DNA of 64,000 bases from Clostridiales bacterium (GTDB lineage Bacteria; Bacillota; Clostridia; Lachnospirales; Lachnospiraceae), in the NCBI GenBank assembly GCA_029007785.1, contig JAQXIM010000102.1, positions 1 to 64,000 on the forward strand, read 5' to 3'. A program made the position numbers and the translations under genes. How positions within the stretch are numbered: position 1 is the first letter of the stretch; each line of letters opens with the position of its first letter. Positions 41,867 through 51,392 of the stretch are shown piece after piece. The notes beneath the pieces are model-generated. The model was given only the letters and a program-made list of their open reading frames with translations. It had not been told where the DNA came from and did no database searches.

Positions 41867-43375
41867 ATGCTAGATGCTATTGCAAGCTTTATCAATTGGG
41901 CCAATGGCTATATCTGGGGAATCGGAATGCTGGTTCTGATTGTAGGAAGCGGTCTCTTCTTTACAGTTAGATTAGGCTTTTTCCAGTTTGTACATTTCAA
42001 AGATATGTGGAAACGTATCCTTGATAAAGGTGATTCGGAATCGGGTATTTCTGCATTCGGATCTTTCTGTACAACAATGGCAATGCGAGTTGGTACAGGT
42101 AACGTAGCCGGTGTTGCTGTTGCAATTTATTCTGGTGGTCCTGGTGCTCTGTTCTGGATGATCCTTGCAGGTATGACAAACTCTGCTGTATGTTTTACGG
42201 AGTGTGTTCTTGCTGTATTGTACAAAGTTCGTATTGACGGACAGTATCGAGGCGGTGGTGCTTACTGTGCTGAGAGAGGACTTGGCTGGAAGGGTTACGG
42301 CGTATTCATGGCAACGATTCTGATGCTGGGTACTGCAATCTTCATGCCTGCAGCAGCTACATACACTATCTCTGATGGTTTCAATAATGCACTGGGTATT
42401 CCCATGTGGGTTACTGCTCTGGTTATCGCTCTGATCATGGCTATCGTTGTTATCGGCGGCGTTAAGCGTATCAGCCAGGTTGCATCCTATGTTGTTCCTT
42501 TTATGACTGCTATTTATCTGATCGCAGCTGTTGTCATCGTTATTGTTAATATCACCAGAGTTCCTGGCGTTATCGTAGACGTTGTACAGTCTGCTTTCGG
42601 TTTGAAAGCAATCTTCGGTGGTACACTTGGTATCGCTATTCAGCAGGGTGTTAAGAGAGGAACCTTCTCCAGTGCATCCGGTATGGGTGAATCTTCTCCT
42701 ACAGCAGCTGCAACTGAGACCAGTCATCCTGTAAAACAGGGTATGGCTAATGCAGCCGGTGTATGGCTGGATACCGTAATCGTTTGTACCGCATCCGGTC
42801 TGATGATTCTGTTGACCGACTGCTTCAATACCGCTGGCGGTTATGTTGGAAGCGGTGCTGCAGAACTGACTGAACTGGCTGCAAATGGTGTTGGCGGCGG
42901 TGTTATCTACGTACAGTATGCAATGCGTACGATCATGGGCGGTATTGCTCCTACGTTCGTAGCAATCATGCTTGCTTTGTTCTCTTTCACTTGCCTGATC
43001 AGTTACTATTATGAAGCTGAGACAGCTGCTATTTACCTGTTCCAGGGTGAAAATAAAGCTGGTATTCGTAAAGTTGTTACCTGGATCATGAGAATTGGTA
43101 TGCCGATCCTGATCTTCCTGTGGGGCAATCTGAATGCTGACTTTGCATGGAATCTGTCTGACCTGGCTCTGGGATCCTGTACATGGATCAACATGCTGGT
43201 AGTTCTTCTTCTTAGCCCGAAGGCAGTTGCTTTGTATAAAGACTATGAAGAACAGATGAAGGCAAAGAAAGATCCGTATTATAATCCTAACAAGCTGAGC
43301 TGGAAGGGTGTTGATGTGGAACTGTGGAACGATATCAATAAGGATAAAATTGCTGCTGATAAAGCCGGTAAATAA
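41867..43375 (+). CDS. Alanine/glycine:cation symporter family protein
   Basis: A 502-aa membrane protein of the AGCS family (sodium:alanine symporter fold, about eleven helices). GSGLFFTVRLGFFQF near the start, GTGNVAGVAVAIYSGGPGALFWM, and KRGTFSSASGMGESSPTAAAT are the family signatures. AGGAGG at 41853-41858 marks the ATG at 41867. Codons are biased to GCT, GTT and CTG as in nifJ, which together with the strong promoter suggests high expression. No glycine riboswitch was found in the leader. Confidence 0.95.
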   Translation: MLDAIASFINWANGYIWGIGMLVLIVGSGLFFTVRLGFFQFVHFKDMWKRILDKGDSESGISAFGSFCTTMAMRVGTGNVAGVAVAIYSGGPGALFWMILAGMTNSAVCFTECVLAVLYKVRIDGQYRGGGAYCAERGLGWKGYGVFMATILMLGTAIFMPAAATYTISDGFNNALGIPMWVTALVIALIMAIVVIGGVKRISQVASYVVPFMTAIYLIAAVVIVIVNITRVPGVIVDVVQSAFGLKAIFGGTLGIAIQQGVKRGTFSSASGMGESSPTAAATETSHPVKQGMANAAGVWLDTVIVCTASGLMILLTDCFNTAGGYVGSGAAELTELAANGVGGGVIYVQYAMRTIMGGIAPTFVAIMLALFSFTCLISYYYEAETAAIYLFQGENKAGIRKVVTWIMRIGMPILIFLWGNLNADFAWNLSDLALGSCTWINMLVVLLLSPKAVALYKDYEEQMKAKKDPYYNPNKLSWKGVDVELWNDINKDKIAADKAGK

Positions 43376-43396
43376 AACAATGTCCTGAATATTTTA

Positions 43397-43434
43397 GAAT
43401 CCCCCGTTTGCATCCGGCAGACGGGGGATTTTGT
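43397..43434 (+). terminator. Terminator after the symporter gene
   Basis: AATCCCCCGTTTGC pairs with GCAGACGGGGGATT, followed by TTG; a very stable stem. Confidence 0.82.
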
Positions 43435-43533
43435 ATGAGAAAAGAAAAAGACGACTGCAAGGAAGCAGCCGCCGGATTGACAAATCAATGATTCAGTGAA
43501 TGAAGGTGTATTCAATTACGGGAAGAATCGTAA

Positions 43534-43812
43534 TCAGATGTCTTTTTCGGAAGAATCCTCTTCCGTGTAATTCTCTTCTTCTTTTGGCCGACCCTTGATG
43601 GAAGGATTCAAGCTGTCGGATTTCTTCATGAGTACAGCCATGGCATACAAAAGAATCGGTACCATGATGGACAAAACCATGCTGGCTTTTAAAAGATTCT
43701 GAGCAAGAGGTGAACCAATCAACGCCAGAATTAAATTGAGCAGATACATGGAAAGCAGGATGCCTATAGCAATGAAGGCGAAAATTCGCCGGGTGTTCTT
43801 TTTCTTTTTCAT
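43534..43812 (-). CDS. Small two-helix membrane protein
   Basis: A 92-aa protein with a basic start (KKKKNTRR), two hydrophobic segments at about 10-32 and 42-63, and a charged, Glu-rich C-terminal tail. A ribosome site AAAAGGCGG lies nine bases ahead of the ATG on the minus strand. No family recognised. It lies alone between two plus-strand metabolic genes. Probably real because of the site and the clear two-helix layout. Confidence 0.62.
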   Translation of the reverse strand: MKKKKNTRRIFAFIAIGILLSMYLLNLILALIGSPLAQNLLKASMVLSIMVPILLYAMAVLMKKSDSLNPSIKGRPKEEENYTEEDSSEKDI

Positions 43813-44039
43813 AAGAAAACCGCCTTTTCTGGTGCTTTATTTTATGGCTGGGTTTCCCTGTCATAAGAACAGGAAAAACAGCAATTCTTTCTATATAATA
43901 AAAGAAGCAGCCATAGTCATTTGATGAATTATAACATTTTCGTCTTTTCCTGTAAAGAGGAGGCGATAGCGAGAAAAGCAGCTTTTTGGCGTAATTGAAG
44001 CTTTCTGATCAGTTTTTTTCATTTTTGAGGAAGTTTCAT

Positions 44040-44067
44040 TTGACATTTAATTCCCGGTGTATATAAT
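44040..44067 (+). promoter_or_regulatory. Promoter of nifJ
   Basis: Consensus TTGACA and TATAAT separated by 16 bases, about 80 bases upstream of the start codon. Confidence 0.8.
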
Positions 44068-44146
44068 TAAATTTGGATAGTTCATAAATTTGAATCGTGT
44101 GCTCTTGAAAGAGGGTACAGAAAATAATCTTAGGAGGAAAAGATTT

Positions 44147-47100
44147 ATGGCTCGTAAAATGAAAACCATGGATGGTAACAATGCTGCATCCCATGTATCT
44201 TATGCTTACACGGATGTTGCTGCGATCTATCCCATCACTCCCTCATCTGTAATGGCTGAAGTAGCTGATACCTGGGCAACTGAAGGAAGAAAGAACATCT
44301 TCGGACAGGAAGTACAGATCGTAGAGATGCAGTCTGAAGCTGGTGCAGCTGGTGCTGTTCACGGTTCTCTGTCTGCAGGCGCTCTGACTACTACATACAC
44401 TGCTTCTCAGGGTCTGCTGCTGATGATTCCCAATATGTATAAGATCGCCGGTGAACAGCTTCCCTGTGTCATCGATGTTTCCGCACGTGCTCTTGCCAGC
44501 CATGCACTTTCCATCTTTGGTGATCACTCTGACGTATATGCTTGCCGTCAGACTGGTTTTGCTATGCTCTGTGAATCCAGCGTACAGGAAGTCATGGACC
44601 TGACTGCTGTTGCTCACTGTGCAGCAATCAAAGGTAAGGTTCCGGTACTGAACTTCTTTGACGGTTTCCGTACTTCTCATGAGCTTCAGAAAATTGAAGT
44701 TTGGGATTATGAAGATCTGAATGATCTGGTTGATCATGATGCAATCGATGAATTCCGTAAGCATGCCCTGAATCCCAACCATCCTTGCCAGAGAGGTTCC
44801 GCTCAGAACCCTGATATCTTCTTCCAGGCAAGAGAAGCATGCAACCCTTACTACGATGCATTCCCTGCAGTAGTAGAAGAGTACATGAACAAAGTTAACG
44901 AGAAGATCGGTACCGACTACAAACTGTTCAACTACAATGGTGCTCCGGATGCTGAACATGTTATCATCGCTATGGGTTCTGTTTGTGAGACCATCGATGA
45001 GACCGTTGAGTATATGAATGCTAAGGGCGCTAAAGTTGGTGTTGTTAAAGTTCGTCTGTACAGACCTTTCAGCGCTAAACACCTGCTGGATGTAATCCCG
45101 GATACTGTTAAGCAGATCTCCGTTCTGGACAGAACAAAAGAACCCGGATCTCTGGGTGAACCGCTGTATCTGGATGTAGTAGCTGCTCTGAAAGACAGCA
45201 AATTCCACAATGTTCCTGTATTTTCCGGTCGTTATGGTCTTGGCTCCAAGGATACCACTCCCGGACAGATCATTGCCGTTTACAACAATACTGAAAAGAA
45301 GAGATTTACCATTGGTATCGTAGATGACGTTACCAATCTGTCTCTGGAAATTGGTGAAGATCCGGTTACCACTCCTGCTTCCACCATTTCCTGTAAGTTC
45401 TGGGGTCTGGGTGCTGACGGTACCGTTGGTGCTAACAAGAACTCCATCAAGATCATTGGTGACCATACCGATATGTATGCTCAGGCTTACTTCGAGTATG
45501 ACTCCAAGAAATCCGGTGGTCTGACCATTTCTCATCTGCGTTTTGGTAAAGACCCCATCAAATCCACCTACTTCATTTCCAAGACCAATTTTGCTGCCTG
45601 CCACAATCCTTCTTACGTTCGTAAGTATGATATGGTTCAGGAAGTTGTTGACGGCGGAAGCTTCCTGCTGAACTGCCCTTGGGATATGGAAGGACTGGAA
45701 GAGAATCTTCCCGGTCAGATGAAGAGATACATTGCTGAGCACAATATCAATCTGTACACCATTGATGGTATTAAGCTTGGTAAAGAGATCGGTCTGGGCG
45801 GACGTATCAACACCATTCTGCAGTCTGCATTCTTCGTAATCTCCGGTGTTATTCCGAAGGATGATGCTATTCGTTACATGAAAGAAGCTGCTACCAAGTC
45901 TTATGGCCGTAAGGGTGAGAAGATCGTTAAGATGAACCATGACGCTATCGATGCTGGTGCCGGCGCTTTCGTTAAAGTTGAAGTTCCGGAAAGCTGGAAG
46001 ACTGCTGCCGATGAGAGCCTGATTACCAAGGTTACCGGCGATCGTCAGGATGTTGTAGATTTCGTTAACAATATTCAGGTTCAGATCAATGCTCATAATG
46101 GACAGAATCTGCCTGTTTCCGCATTCAAGGATTATGTAGACGGTTCTACTCCCTCTGGTGCAGCTGCATACGAGAAACGTGGTGTTGCTGTAGACGTTCC
46201 TGAATGGAATCCGGATAATTGTATTCAGTGTAACTTCTGCTCTTATGTTTGTCCTCATGCCTGCATCCGTCCCGTTGCTCTGACGGAAGAAGAAGCAGCT
46301 GCTGCACCTGCAGCAACCAAGACTGCTCCTCTGACTGGTCTGGCTGGATATAAATTTACCATGACCGTATCCGCTCTGGATTGTACCGGATGTGGTTCCT
46401 GTGCAAATGTTTGCCCTGGTAAGAAGGGTGCAAAGGCTCTGTCTATGACTTCTCTGGAACAGAATCTGGCTCAGCAGGAAGTGTTCGATTGGGCTCAGAA
46501 GCTGCCTGAGAAAGAAGAAGTTGCTGCTAAGTTCAAAGCTTCTACTGTTAAAGGAAGCCAGTTCAAACAGCCTCTGCTTGAGTACTCCGGTGCATGCGCA
46601 GGCTGTGGTGAGACTCCTTATGCAAAACTGATCACTCAGCTGTTCGGCGACAGAATGTATATTGCCAACGCAACCGGATGTTCCTCCATTTGGGGTAACT
46701 CCTCTCCTTCCACTCCTTATACTGTAAATAAGAAGGGACAGGGTCCTGCATGGTCCAACTCTCTGTTTGAAGATAACGCTGAATTTGGTCTTGGTATGCA
46801 GCTGGCTCAGACTGCTCTGCGTAAAGGTCTGAAGACCAAACTGGAAGCTATCTCTGAGAAGACTTCCAATGATGAAATTAAAGCTGCTATCGCTGAGTAC
46901 GTAGCTACCTACGAAAATGGTGCTGAAAACGCAGTTGCTACCGAGAAACTGATTGCTGCTCTGGAAGGCTGCGGATGCGAAGCATCTCAGGAAATTCTGA
47001 AAGATAAAGATTTCCTGAGCAAGAAATCTCAGTGGATCTTCGGTGGTGACGGATGGGCTTACGATATCGGTTTCGGCGGTGTAGACCATGCTCTGGCTTC

Positions 47101-47671
47101 CGGCCGTGATATCAATATCATGGTATTCGATACCGAAGTTTACTCCAATACCGGTGGACAGGCTTCCAAGGCTACCAATATCGGTGCTGTTGCTCAGTTC
47201 GCTGCCGGCGGTAAAGATATTAAGCAGAAAGACCTGGCTGCCATCGCTATGAGCTATGGTTATGTATATGTTGCTCAGATCGCTATGGGTGCTGATTACA
47301 ACCAGACCATCAAGGCTCTGACCGAAGCTGAAAGCTACAACGGACCTTCTCTGATCATTGCTTACGCTCCTTGTATCACTCACGGTATCAAGGCTGGTAT
47401 GAGCAAAGCTCAGACTGAAGAGAAGAATGCAGTAGCTGCCGGATACTGGCACAACTTCCGTTACGATCCTCGTCGTGCAGAAGCTGGCGAGAATCCGTTC
47501 CAGCTGGACAGCAAGGCTCCTACTGCAGATTATCAGGAGTTCATCAAGGGTGAAGTTCGTTACACTTCCCTGGCTCTGAAGAATCCTGCAAGAGCAGAGA
47601 AGCTGTTCAATGAGGCTGAAGGAATGGCAAAAGCTAAATACGAGAAACTGGTTAAGATGGCTGAGAAATAA
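44147..47671 (+). CDS. nifJ: Pyruvate:ferredoxin (flavodoxin) oxidoreductase
   Basis: A 1174-aa oxygen-sensitive enzyme that splits pyruvate to acetyl-CoA and CO2 and reduces ferredoxin, central to fermentation here. Domain order is that of single-chain PFOR: YTDVAAIYPITPSSVMAE (domain I), the gamma part, a 2x4Fe-4S module (CIQCNFCSYVCPHAC and CTGCGSCANVCPG), and the thiamine-binding domain with SGACAGCGETPYAKL, ATGCSSIWG and GGDGWAYDIGFGG. AGGAGG at 44132-44137 fixes the ATG. Strong GCT/GTT/CTG codon bias marks it as highly expressed; that bias creates a long false ORF on the opposite strand. Confidence 0.98.
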   Translation: MARKMKTMDGNNAASHVSYAYTDVAAIYPITPSSVMAEVADTWATEGRKNIFGQEVQIVEMQSEAGAAGAVHGSLSAGALTTTYTASQGLLLMIPNMYKIAGEQLPCVIDVSARALASHALSIFGDHSDVYACRQTGFAMLCESSVQEVMDLTAVAHCAAIKGKVPVLNFFDGFRTSHELQKIEVWDYEDLNDLVDHDAIDEFRKHALNPNHPCQRGSAQNPDIFFQAREACNPYYDAFPAVVEEYMNKVNEKIGTDYKLFNYNGAPDAEHVIIAMGSVCETIDETVEYMNAKGAKVGVVKVRLYRPFSAKHLLDVIPDTVKQISVLDRTKEPGSLGEPLYLDVVAALKDSKFHNVPVFSGRYGLGSKDTTPGQIIAVYNNTEKKRFTIGIVDDVTNLSLEIGEDPVTTPASTISCKFWGLGADGTVGANKNSIKIIGDHTDMYAQAYFEYDSKKSGGLTISHLRFGKDPIKSTYFISKTNFAACHNPSYVRKYDMVQEVVDGGSFLLNCPWDMEGLEENLPGQMKRYIAEHNINLYTIDGIKLGKEIGLGGRINTILQSAFFVISGVIPKDDAIRYMKEAATKSYGRKGEKIVKMNHDAIDAGAGAFVKVEVPESWKTAADESLITKVTGDRQDVVDFVNNIQVQINAHNGQNLPVSAFKDYVDGSTPSGAAAYEKRGVAVDVPEWNPDNCIQCNFCSYVCPHACIRPVALTEEEAAAAPAATKTAPLTGLAGYKFTMTVSALDCTGCGSCANVCPGKKGAKALSMTSLEQNLAQQEVFDWAQKLPEKEEVAAKFKASTVKGSQFKQPLLEYSGACAGCGETPYAKLITQLFGDRMYIANATGCSSIWGNSSPSTPYTVNKKGQGPAWSNSLFEDNAEFGLGMQLAQTALRKGLKTKLEAISEKTSNDEIKAAIAEYVATYENGAENAVATEKLIAALEGCGCEASQEILKDKDFLSKKSQWIFGGDGWAYDIGFGGVDHALASGRDINIMVFDTEVYSNTGGQASKATNIGAVAQFAAGGKDIKQKDLAAIAMSYGYVYVAQIAMGADYNQTIKALTEAESYNGPSLIIAYAPCITHGIKAGMSKAQTEEKNAVAAGYWHNFRYDPRRAEAGENPFQLDSKAPTADYQEFIKGEVRYTSLALKNPARAEKLFNEAEGMAKAKYEKLVKMAEK

Positions 47672-47754
47672 TTCCGATGAATTACAGAGGAGAAAGGACA
47701 GAGAATGTGAACCTGGTTTGCAGATTGTTTGAGTATCCCAGGGACAAATAATTT

Positions 47755-47783
47755 TTGACCCTGCATTCTTAATATGATATAAT
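47755..47783 (+). promoter_or_regulatory. Promoter between nifJ and the C_GCAxxG_C_C gene
   Basis: TTGACC and perfect TATAAT at 17-bp spacing. The expected start (about 47790) lies inside the following terminator hairpin. Confidence 0.6.
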
Positions 47784-47784
47784 G

Positions 47785-47818
47785 GGGAGGTGCTGAAAAG
47801 CCCTCCCTTTTATATTTT
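47785..47818 (+). terminator. Terminator of nifJ overlapping a promoter start
   Basis: GGGAGG (47785-47790) pairs with CCTCCC (47802-47807), followed by TTTTATATTTTTA. Confidence 0.6.
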
Positions 47819-47928
47819 TATACAGGGATGATTGTGATGAATGAGAGAAGAGGCTGCCGGGATAAGTGTTTCAGCAGACATTCTTTTCGGTGAAGTTTTG
47901 GCTATTATAAAGTAAAGGATACAAAAGG

Positions 47929-48516
47929 ATGGATCGGGTAAAGAAAGCAGAGGAGCTTTTTCTTCAAGGTTATAACTGCAGTCAGGCTGTTTTTGGTGCA
48001 TTTGCAGATCGATATGATTTTACTCAGAAACAGGCAATGCAGCTGACCAGTACGCTGGGAGCCGGTGTTTCTTCCAGGAGGGAAGTGTGCGGAGCAGTTT
48101 TGGGAATGTCTCTTGTTTGCGGAATGGAAGCAGGGAACTGGGAACCGGTAACAGAGAAAAAAGCCGCCGCCTATGAGGCAAATCGTAAGCTGCTGGATGA
48201 ATTTCAGGAAGAGTTCGGCAGTATTGTATGCAGAGAATTATTGAATCTTAGAAAAGGTCAGACAGGACAGGCTCCTTCCGAGCGGACACCGGAGTATTAT
48301 GCAAAAAGACCTTGTCTTCGTCTTGTTCGTTATGCAGCTTCACTGTTGGAACGCTGTTATCCCGACAAAGAAGGTTTCCAGGAAGAGTATGATCTGGCTG
48401 CAAAGGAAGTGGCGGCAGAAATGCTTCTTCGCGGTGTTCCCATGGATTCCATTGCCGTATGCACGAGGCTGCCCTATGAGGTGCTGAAAGAACTGAAAAG
48501 CCAGCTTCCTTTTTGA
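47929..48516 (+). CDS. C_GCAxxG_C_C family redox protein
   Basis: A 195-aa protein of the C_GCAxxG_C_C family, named for its cysteine pattern. Visible parts are LFLQGYNCSQAVFGAF, then SSRREVCGAVLGMSLVCGM, and later cysteines in IVCRELL and RPCLRLV. The family is thought to hold an Fe-S or other redox cofactor in anaerobes; the exact role is unknown. The C-terminal 60 residues have further helices. AAAGG lies ten bases before the ATG. Probably read from the promoter at 47755. Confidence 0.85.
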   Translation: MDRVKKAEELFLQGYNCSQAVFGAFADRYDFTQKQAMQLTSTLGAGVSSRREVCGAVLGMSLVCGMEAGNWEPVTEKKAAAYEANRKLLDEFQEEFGSIVCRELLNLRKGQTGQAPSERTPEYYAKRPCLRLVRYAASLLERCYPDKEGFQEEYDLAAKEVAAEMLLRGVPMDSIAVCTRLPYEVLKELKSQLPF

Positions 48517-48546
48517 GATAGAAGAAAAACATGGAAGGAGAATGAA

Positions 48547-48723
48547 ATGGATACAGCAGAATATATTGTATTGCAGATTGATGGAGATTATGCTCATTTG
48601 AGAAGAAAGGATGATGAGACGGCGGAACCGATCCTGGTTGCCAGAGCTCTTCTTCCGGAAGAAATCCGTGAGGGCAGCATTCTCCTCCGGGAATTCCTGA
48701 TGTATACGCTTGTTGAACGGTAA
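48547..48723 (+). CDS. Small hypothetical protein, 58 aa
   Basis: A 58-aa protein with the start MDTAEYIVLQIDGDYAHL and end LLREFLMYTLVER. The 'Q-I-D-G-D-Y-A' strand followed by a short acidic loop, ALLPEEIREGS and a final strand resembles small DUF3006-type beta-barrel proteins, but the match is only visual. AAGGAGA sits seven bases before the ATG, 30 bases after the preceding gene, so co-transcription is likely. Confidence 0.65.
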   Translation: MDTAEYIVLQIDGDYAHLRRKDDETAEPILVARALLPEEIREGSILLREFLMYTLVER

Positions 48724-48911
48724 GGGCAGGAAAGGCCTGGGGAACGACATGGCTTACGAATCAACGCAGCGGATATGCTTAGGAATCAATGCAGTGGAAA
48801 TATGTAAGTTTGAGTCGGCTCTCATCGCCTGGCGGTGGGGGTCGAATTTTGTAGGTGAAATAATTTGACAATCAATGTGATCGCGATAAAACAGGATTTG
48901 GATGAAATAAT

Positions 48912-50675
48912 ATGGCGATGAAAGAAAAGTGGGTATTACAGGCCAAGAAGGGTGATTTTTACGGATTGGCAGAAAAATTTCAATTGGATCCGGTGACAAT
49001 TCGTCTTCTGATTAATCGTGGATTATCCACGGAAGCTTCCATTCGACAATACCTTTATGGCACCAGAGCGGATGAATACGATCCTCGTTTAATGAAGGGG
49101 GCAGAAGAAGCGGCAAAACAGATTCTGGAAGCCATCCGAGGCGGTGAAAAGATTATGATTGCTTCGGATTTCGATGTGGATGGCGTTTTTTCGGGTGAAA
49201 TTCTGCTGGAGGCGCTGGAAGAAGCAGGCGGTAAGGCGGAGGTTTATACACCTCACCGGGTGAAGGAAGGTTACGGTGTCAACGCTAACATGGTTCAGCA
49301 TGCCTGGGAACAGGGATTTACAACCATGATTACCTGTGACAATGGTATTGCAGCTTTTGAAGCGGTAGAGAAAGCGAAGAAACTGGGAATGCGTGTGATT
49401 ATTACGGATCATCATGAATGTATCCGCCAGATTTCGGATACGGGAGAGGAAATTCGTCTTCCGGAAGCCGATGTGATTGTAAATCCGCATCAGCCGGGAT
49501 GCCAATATCCATACCCCTATCTTTGCGGTGCCGGAGTGGCATATAAGGTGGTGGAAATATTATACTCCTTTTGTGGACTGCCCCGGGAAAGAAGTGATCG
49601 TTTTCTGGAGTATGTTGCCATTGCCACAGTGGCGGATGTTATGGATCTGGCCGATGAAAACAGAATCTTTGTGAGGGAAGGACTTCAAAGACTTGGCCAT
49701 ACGGAAAACCAGGGTCTCCAGGCATTGATGAGGGTGTGCCAGTTGGATCCCCAATCCCTTTCTTCTTATCATATTGGTTTCGTTTTGGGGCCTTGTTTTA
49801 ATTCAGCAGGCCGTCTTGACACGGCAGCCAGAGCTTTTCGCCTTCTTCGAGCCAAGGGCAGTGAAGCGGAGAAGCTGGCCTGTCAACTGAAGGAGCTCAA
49901 TGATTCCCGAAAAGAACTGACCAGGCAGGCAGCCGATTCTGCTATTGATTGGGTCAATCACCAGGAAAAACTGGATGATATATTGGTAATTCCTTTGCCG
50001 GAGTGTCATGAGAGTATTGCCGGAATTGTTGCCGGAAGAGTTCGGGAAAAATTTCATCATCCTGTGATTGTATTTACAAAAGGCGGAACAGGCTGGAAGG
50101 GAAGCGGCCGATCCATTGAAGGCTGGAATATGTTTGAAGGGCTCTTGAAGTGCCGCGATCTTCTCACTCATTTTGGAGGACATCCCATGGCAGCCGGAAT
50201 GAGTATGCCGGAAGAAAATCTGGACGAATTAAGATATCGGATTAACTTGAATACTGGTTTGACACCGGATTCGTTTGTACCTATAATAAGAATAGATGCG
50301 GCCATGCCTTTGGAATATATATCAGAGAAATTGATACAGGAATTTCATCTTCTTGAACCTTTCGGTAAGGGTAATCCCAAACCTTTATTTGCTGAAAAGG
50401 TATTTTGGATTCGCCGTGCCAGAGTATTGGGAAAGAATCACAATGTATTAAAGCTGGAAGTGCAGAATTCTGCCGGTATGAGGATGGACGCTTTGTATTT
50501 TGGTGATGTGGAAGAATTCGATCGATTGGTGCAGGAACGCTTTGGCCAAGAATCCCGGATAAATATGTACCAGGGAAGAGAGAATTCGGTTCATTTTTCT
50601 TTGGCCTATTATCCGGAAATCAACGAATATATGGGAAATCATACTATCCAGATGGTCATTTCCCATATTGATTGA
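48912..50675 (+). CDS. recJ: RecJ-like single-strand DNA exonuclease
   Basis: A 587-aa DHH-family nuclease. Motif I reads IASDFDVDGVFSG (Tyr replaced by Phe in DYDVDG), motif II includes TCDNGIAA, motif III is TDHHEC, and motif IV NPHQPGCQYPYPYLCGAGVAYK; the DHHA1 domain has GRVREKFHHPVIVF and FGGHPMAAGMSM. It degrades 5' single-stranded ends in recombination and repair. The ribosome site is weak. It is followed by apt, the common recJ-apt order in Firmicutes. Confidence 0.93.
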   Translation: MAMKEKWVLQAKKGDFYGLAEKFQLDPVTIRLLINRGLSTEASIRQYLYGTRADEYDPRLMKGAEEAAKQILEAIRGGEKIMIASDFDVDGVFSGEILLEALEEAGGKAEVYTPHRVKEGYGVNANMVQHAWEQGFTTMITCDNGIAAFEAVEKAKKLGMRVIITDHHECIRQISDTGEEIRLPEADVIVNPHQPGCQYPYPYLCGAGVAYKVVEILYSFCGLPRERSDRFLEYVAIATVADVMDLADENRIFVREGLQRLGHTENQGLQALMRVCQLDPQSLSSYHIGFVLGPCFNSAGRLDTAARAFRLLRAKGSEAEKLACQLKELNDSRKELTRQAADSAIDWVNHQEKLDDILVIPLPECHESIAGIVAGRVREKFHHPVIVFTKGGTGWKGSGRSIEGWNMFEGLLKCRDLLTHFGGHPMAAGMSMPEENLDELRYRINLNTGLTPDSFVPIIRIDAAMPLEYISEKLIQEFHLLEPFGKGNPKPLFAEKVFWIRRARVLGKNHNVLKLEVQNSAGMRMDALYFGDVEEFDRLVQERFGQESRINMYQGRENSVHFSLAYYPEINEYMGNHTIQMVISHID

Positions 50676-50750
50676 GGGGATAAGCGGTTTGGACACGAAA
50701 GGATAAAACGACTGAATATCGGATAAAAAGGATAAGAAAGAGAGGATAAA

Positions 50751-51278
50751 ATGATGAAGAAATTAGAGGATTATGTAATCAGTATCCCGGATTTTCCCAC
50801 GGAGGGGATTATTTTCCGTGATGTTACGGGAATTCTTCAGGAAGCAGAGGGACTGCAGCTTGCCATTGACAGTTTGGATGATATGCTGAAGGATGTTGAT
50901 TTTGACGTGGTAGTAGGACCGGAATCCAGAGGCTTTATTTTTGGCGTACCGGTGGCCTACAACAAGAAAAAACCGTTTGTTCCCATTCGTAAAAAAGGTA
51001 AGCTGCCTCGGGAAACGATTTCCGTGGAATATGAACTGGAGTATGGTACAGCTGAAGTGGAAATTCATAAGGATTCCATTAAACCGGGACAAAGAGTCGT
51101 TATTATTGACGATTTGATGGCTACCGGTGGAACTACGGAAGCAATGATTCGTCTGGTGGAAACCCTGGGCGGTCAGGTTGTAAAGATTTGTTTTGTAATG
51201 GAACTGGCCGGACTGAAGGGAAGAGAGCGGATTTCCGGATATAATGTGGAGAGTGCCATTATTTATGAAGGCAAATAA
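50751..51278 (+). CDS. apt: Adenine phosphoribosyltransferase
   Basis: A 175-aa enzyme converting adenine and PRPP to AMP. The PRPP loop is VVIIDDLMATGGTTEAM and the flexible loop region KKGKLPRETISVEYELEYG is typical. Starts at ATG 50751 or 50754 behind GAGAGG. In many relatives relA follows; here an RNA methylase gene does. Confidence 0.97.
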   Translation: MMKKLEDYVISIPDFPTEGIIFRDVTGILQEAEGLQLAIDSLDDMLKDVDFDVVVGPESRGFIFGVPVAYNKKKPFVPIRKKGKLPRETISVEYELEYGTAEVEIHKDSIKPGQRVVIIDDLMATGGTTEAMIRLVETLGGQVVKICFVMELAGLKGRERISGYNVESAIIYEGK

Positions 51279-51392
51279 GAGAGCTGTATGTTTCTTTTGT
51301 GAGAGTAAGTGATTCTTTCGCAGTCAGTGGAAGGACAGTGTCACAATCATGGAAGAAATCACGGGATTTTTCAAGGAAAGCAGGAAGAAAAG

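Noticed and set aside
44243-47452. A 1069-codon open frame on the minus strand across nifJ
   Set aside because: It is the shadow of a highly expressed gene whose strong codon bias removes stops from the antisense frame. The translated text is Ser/Ile/Phe-rich and has no domain.
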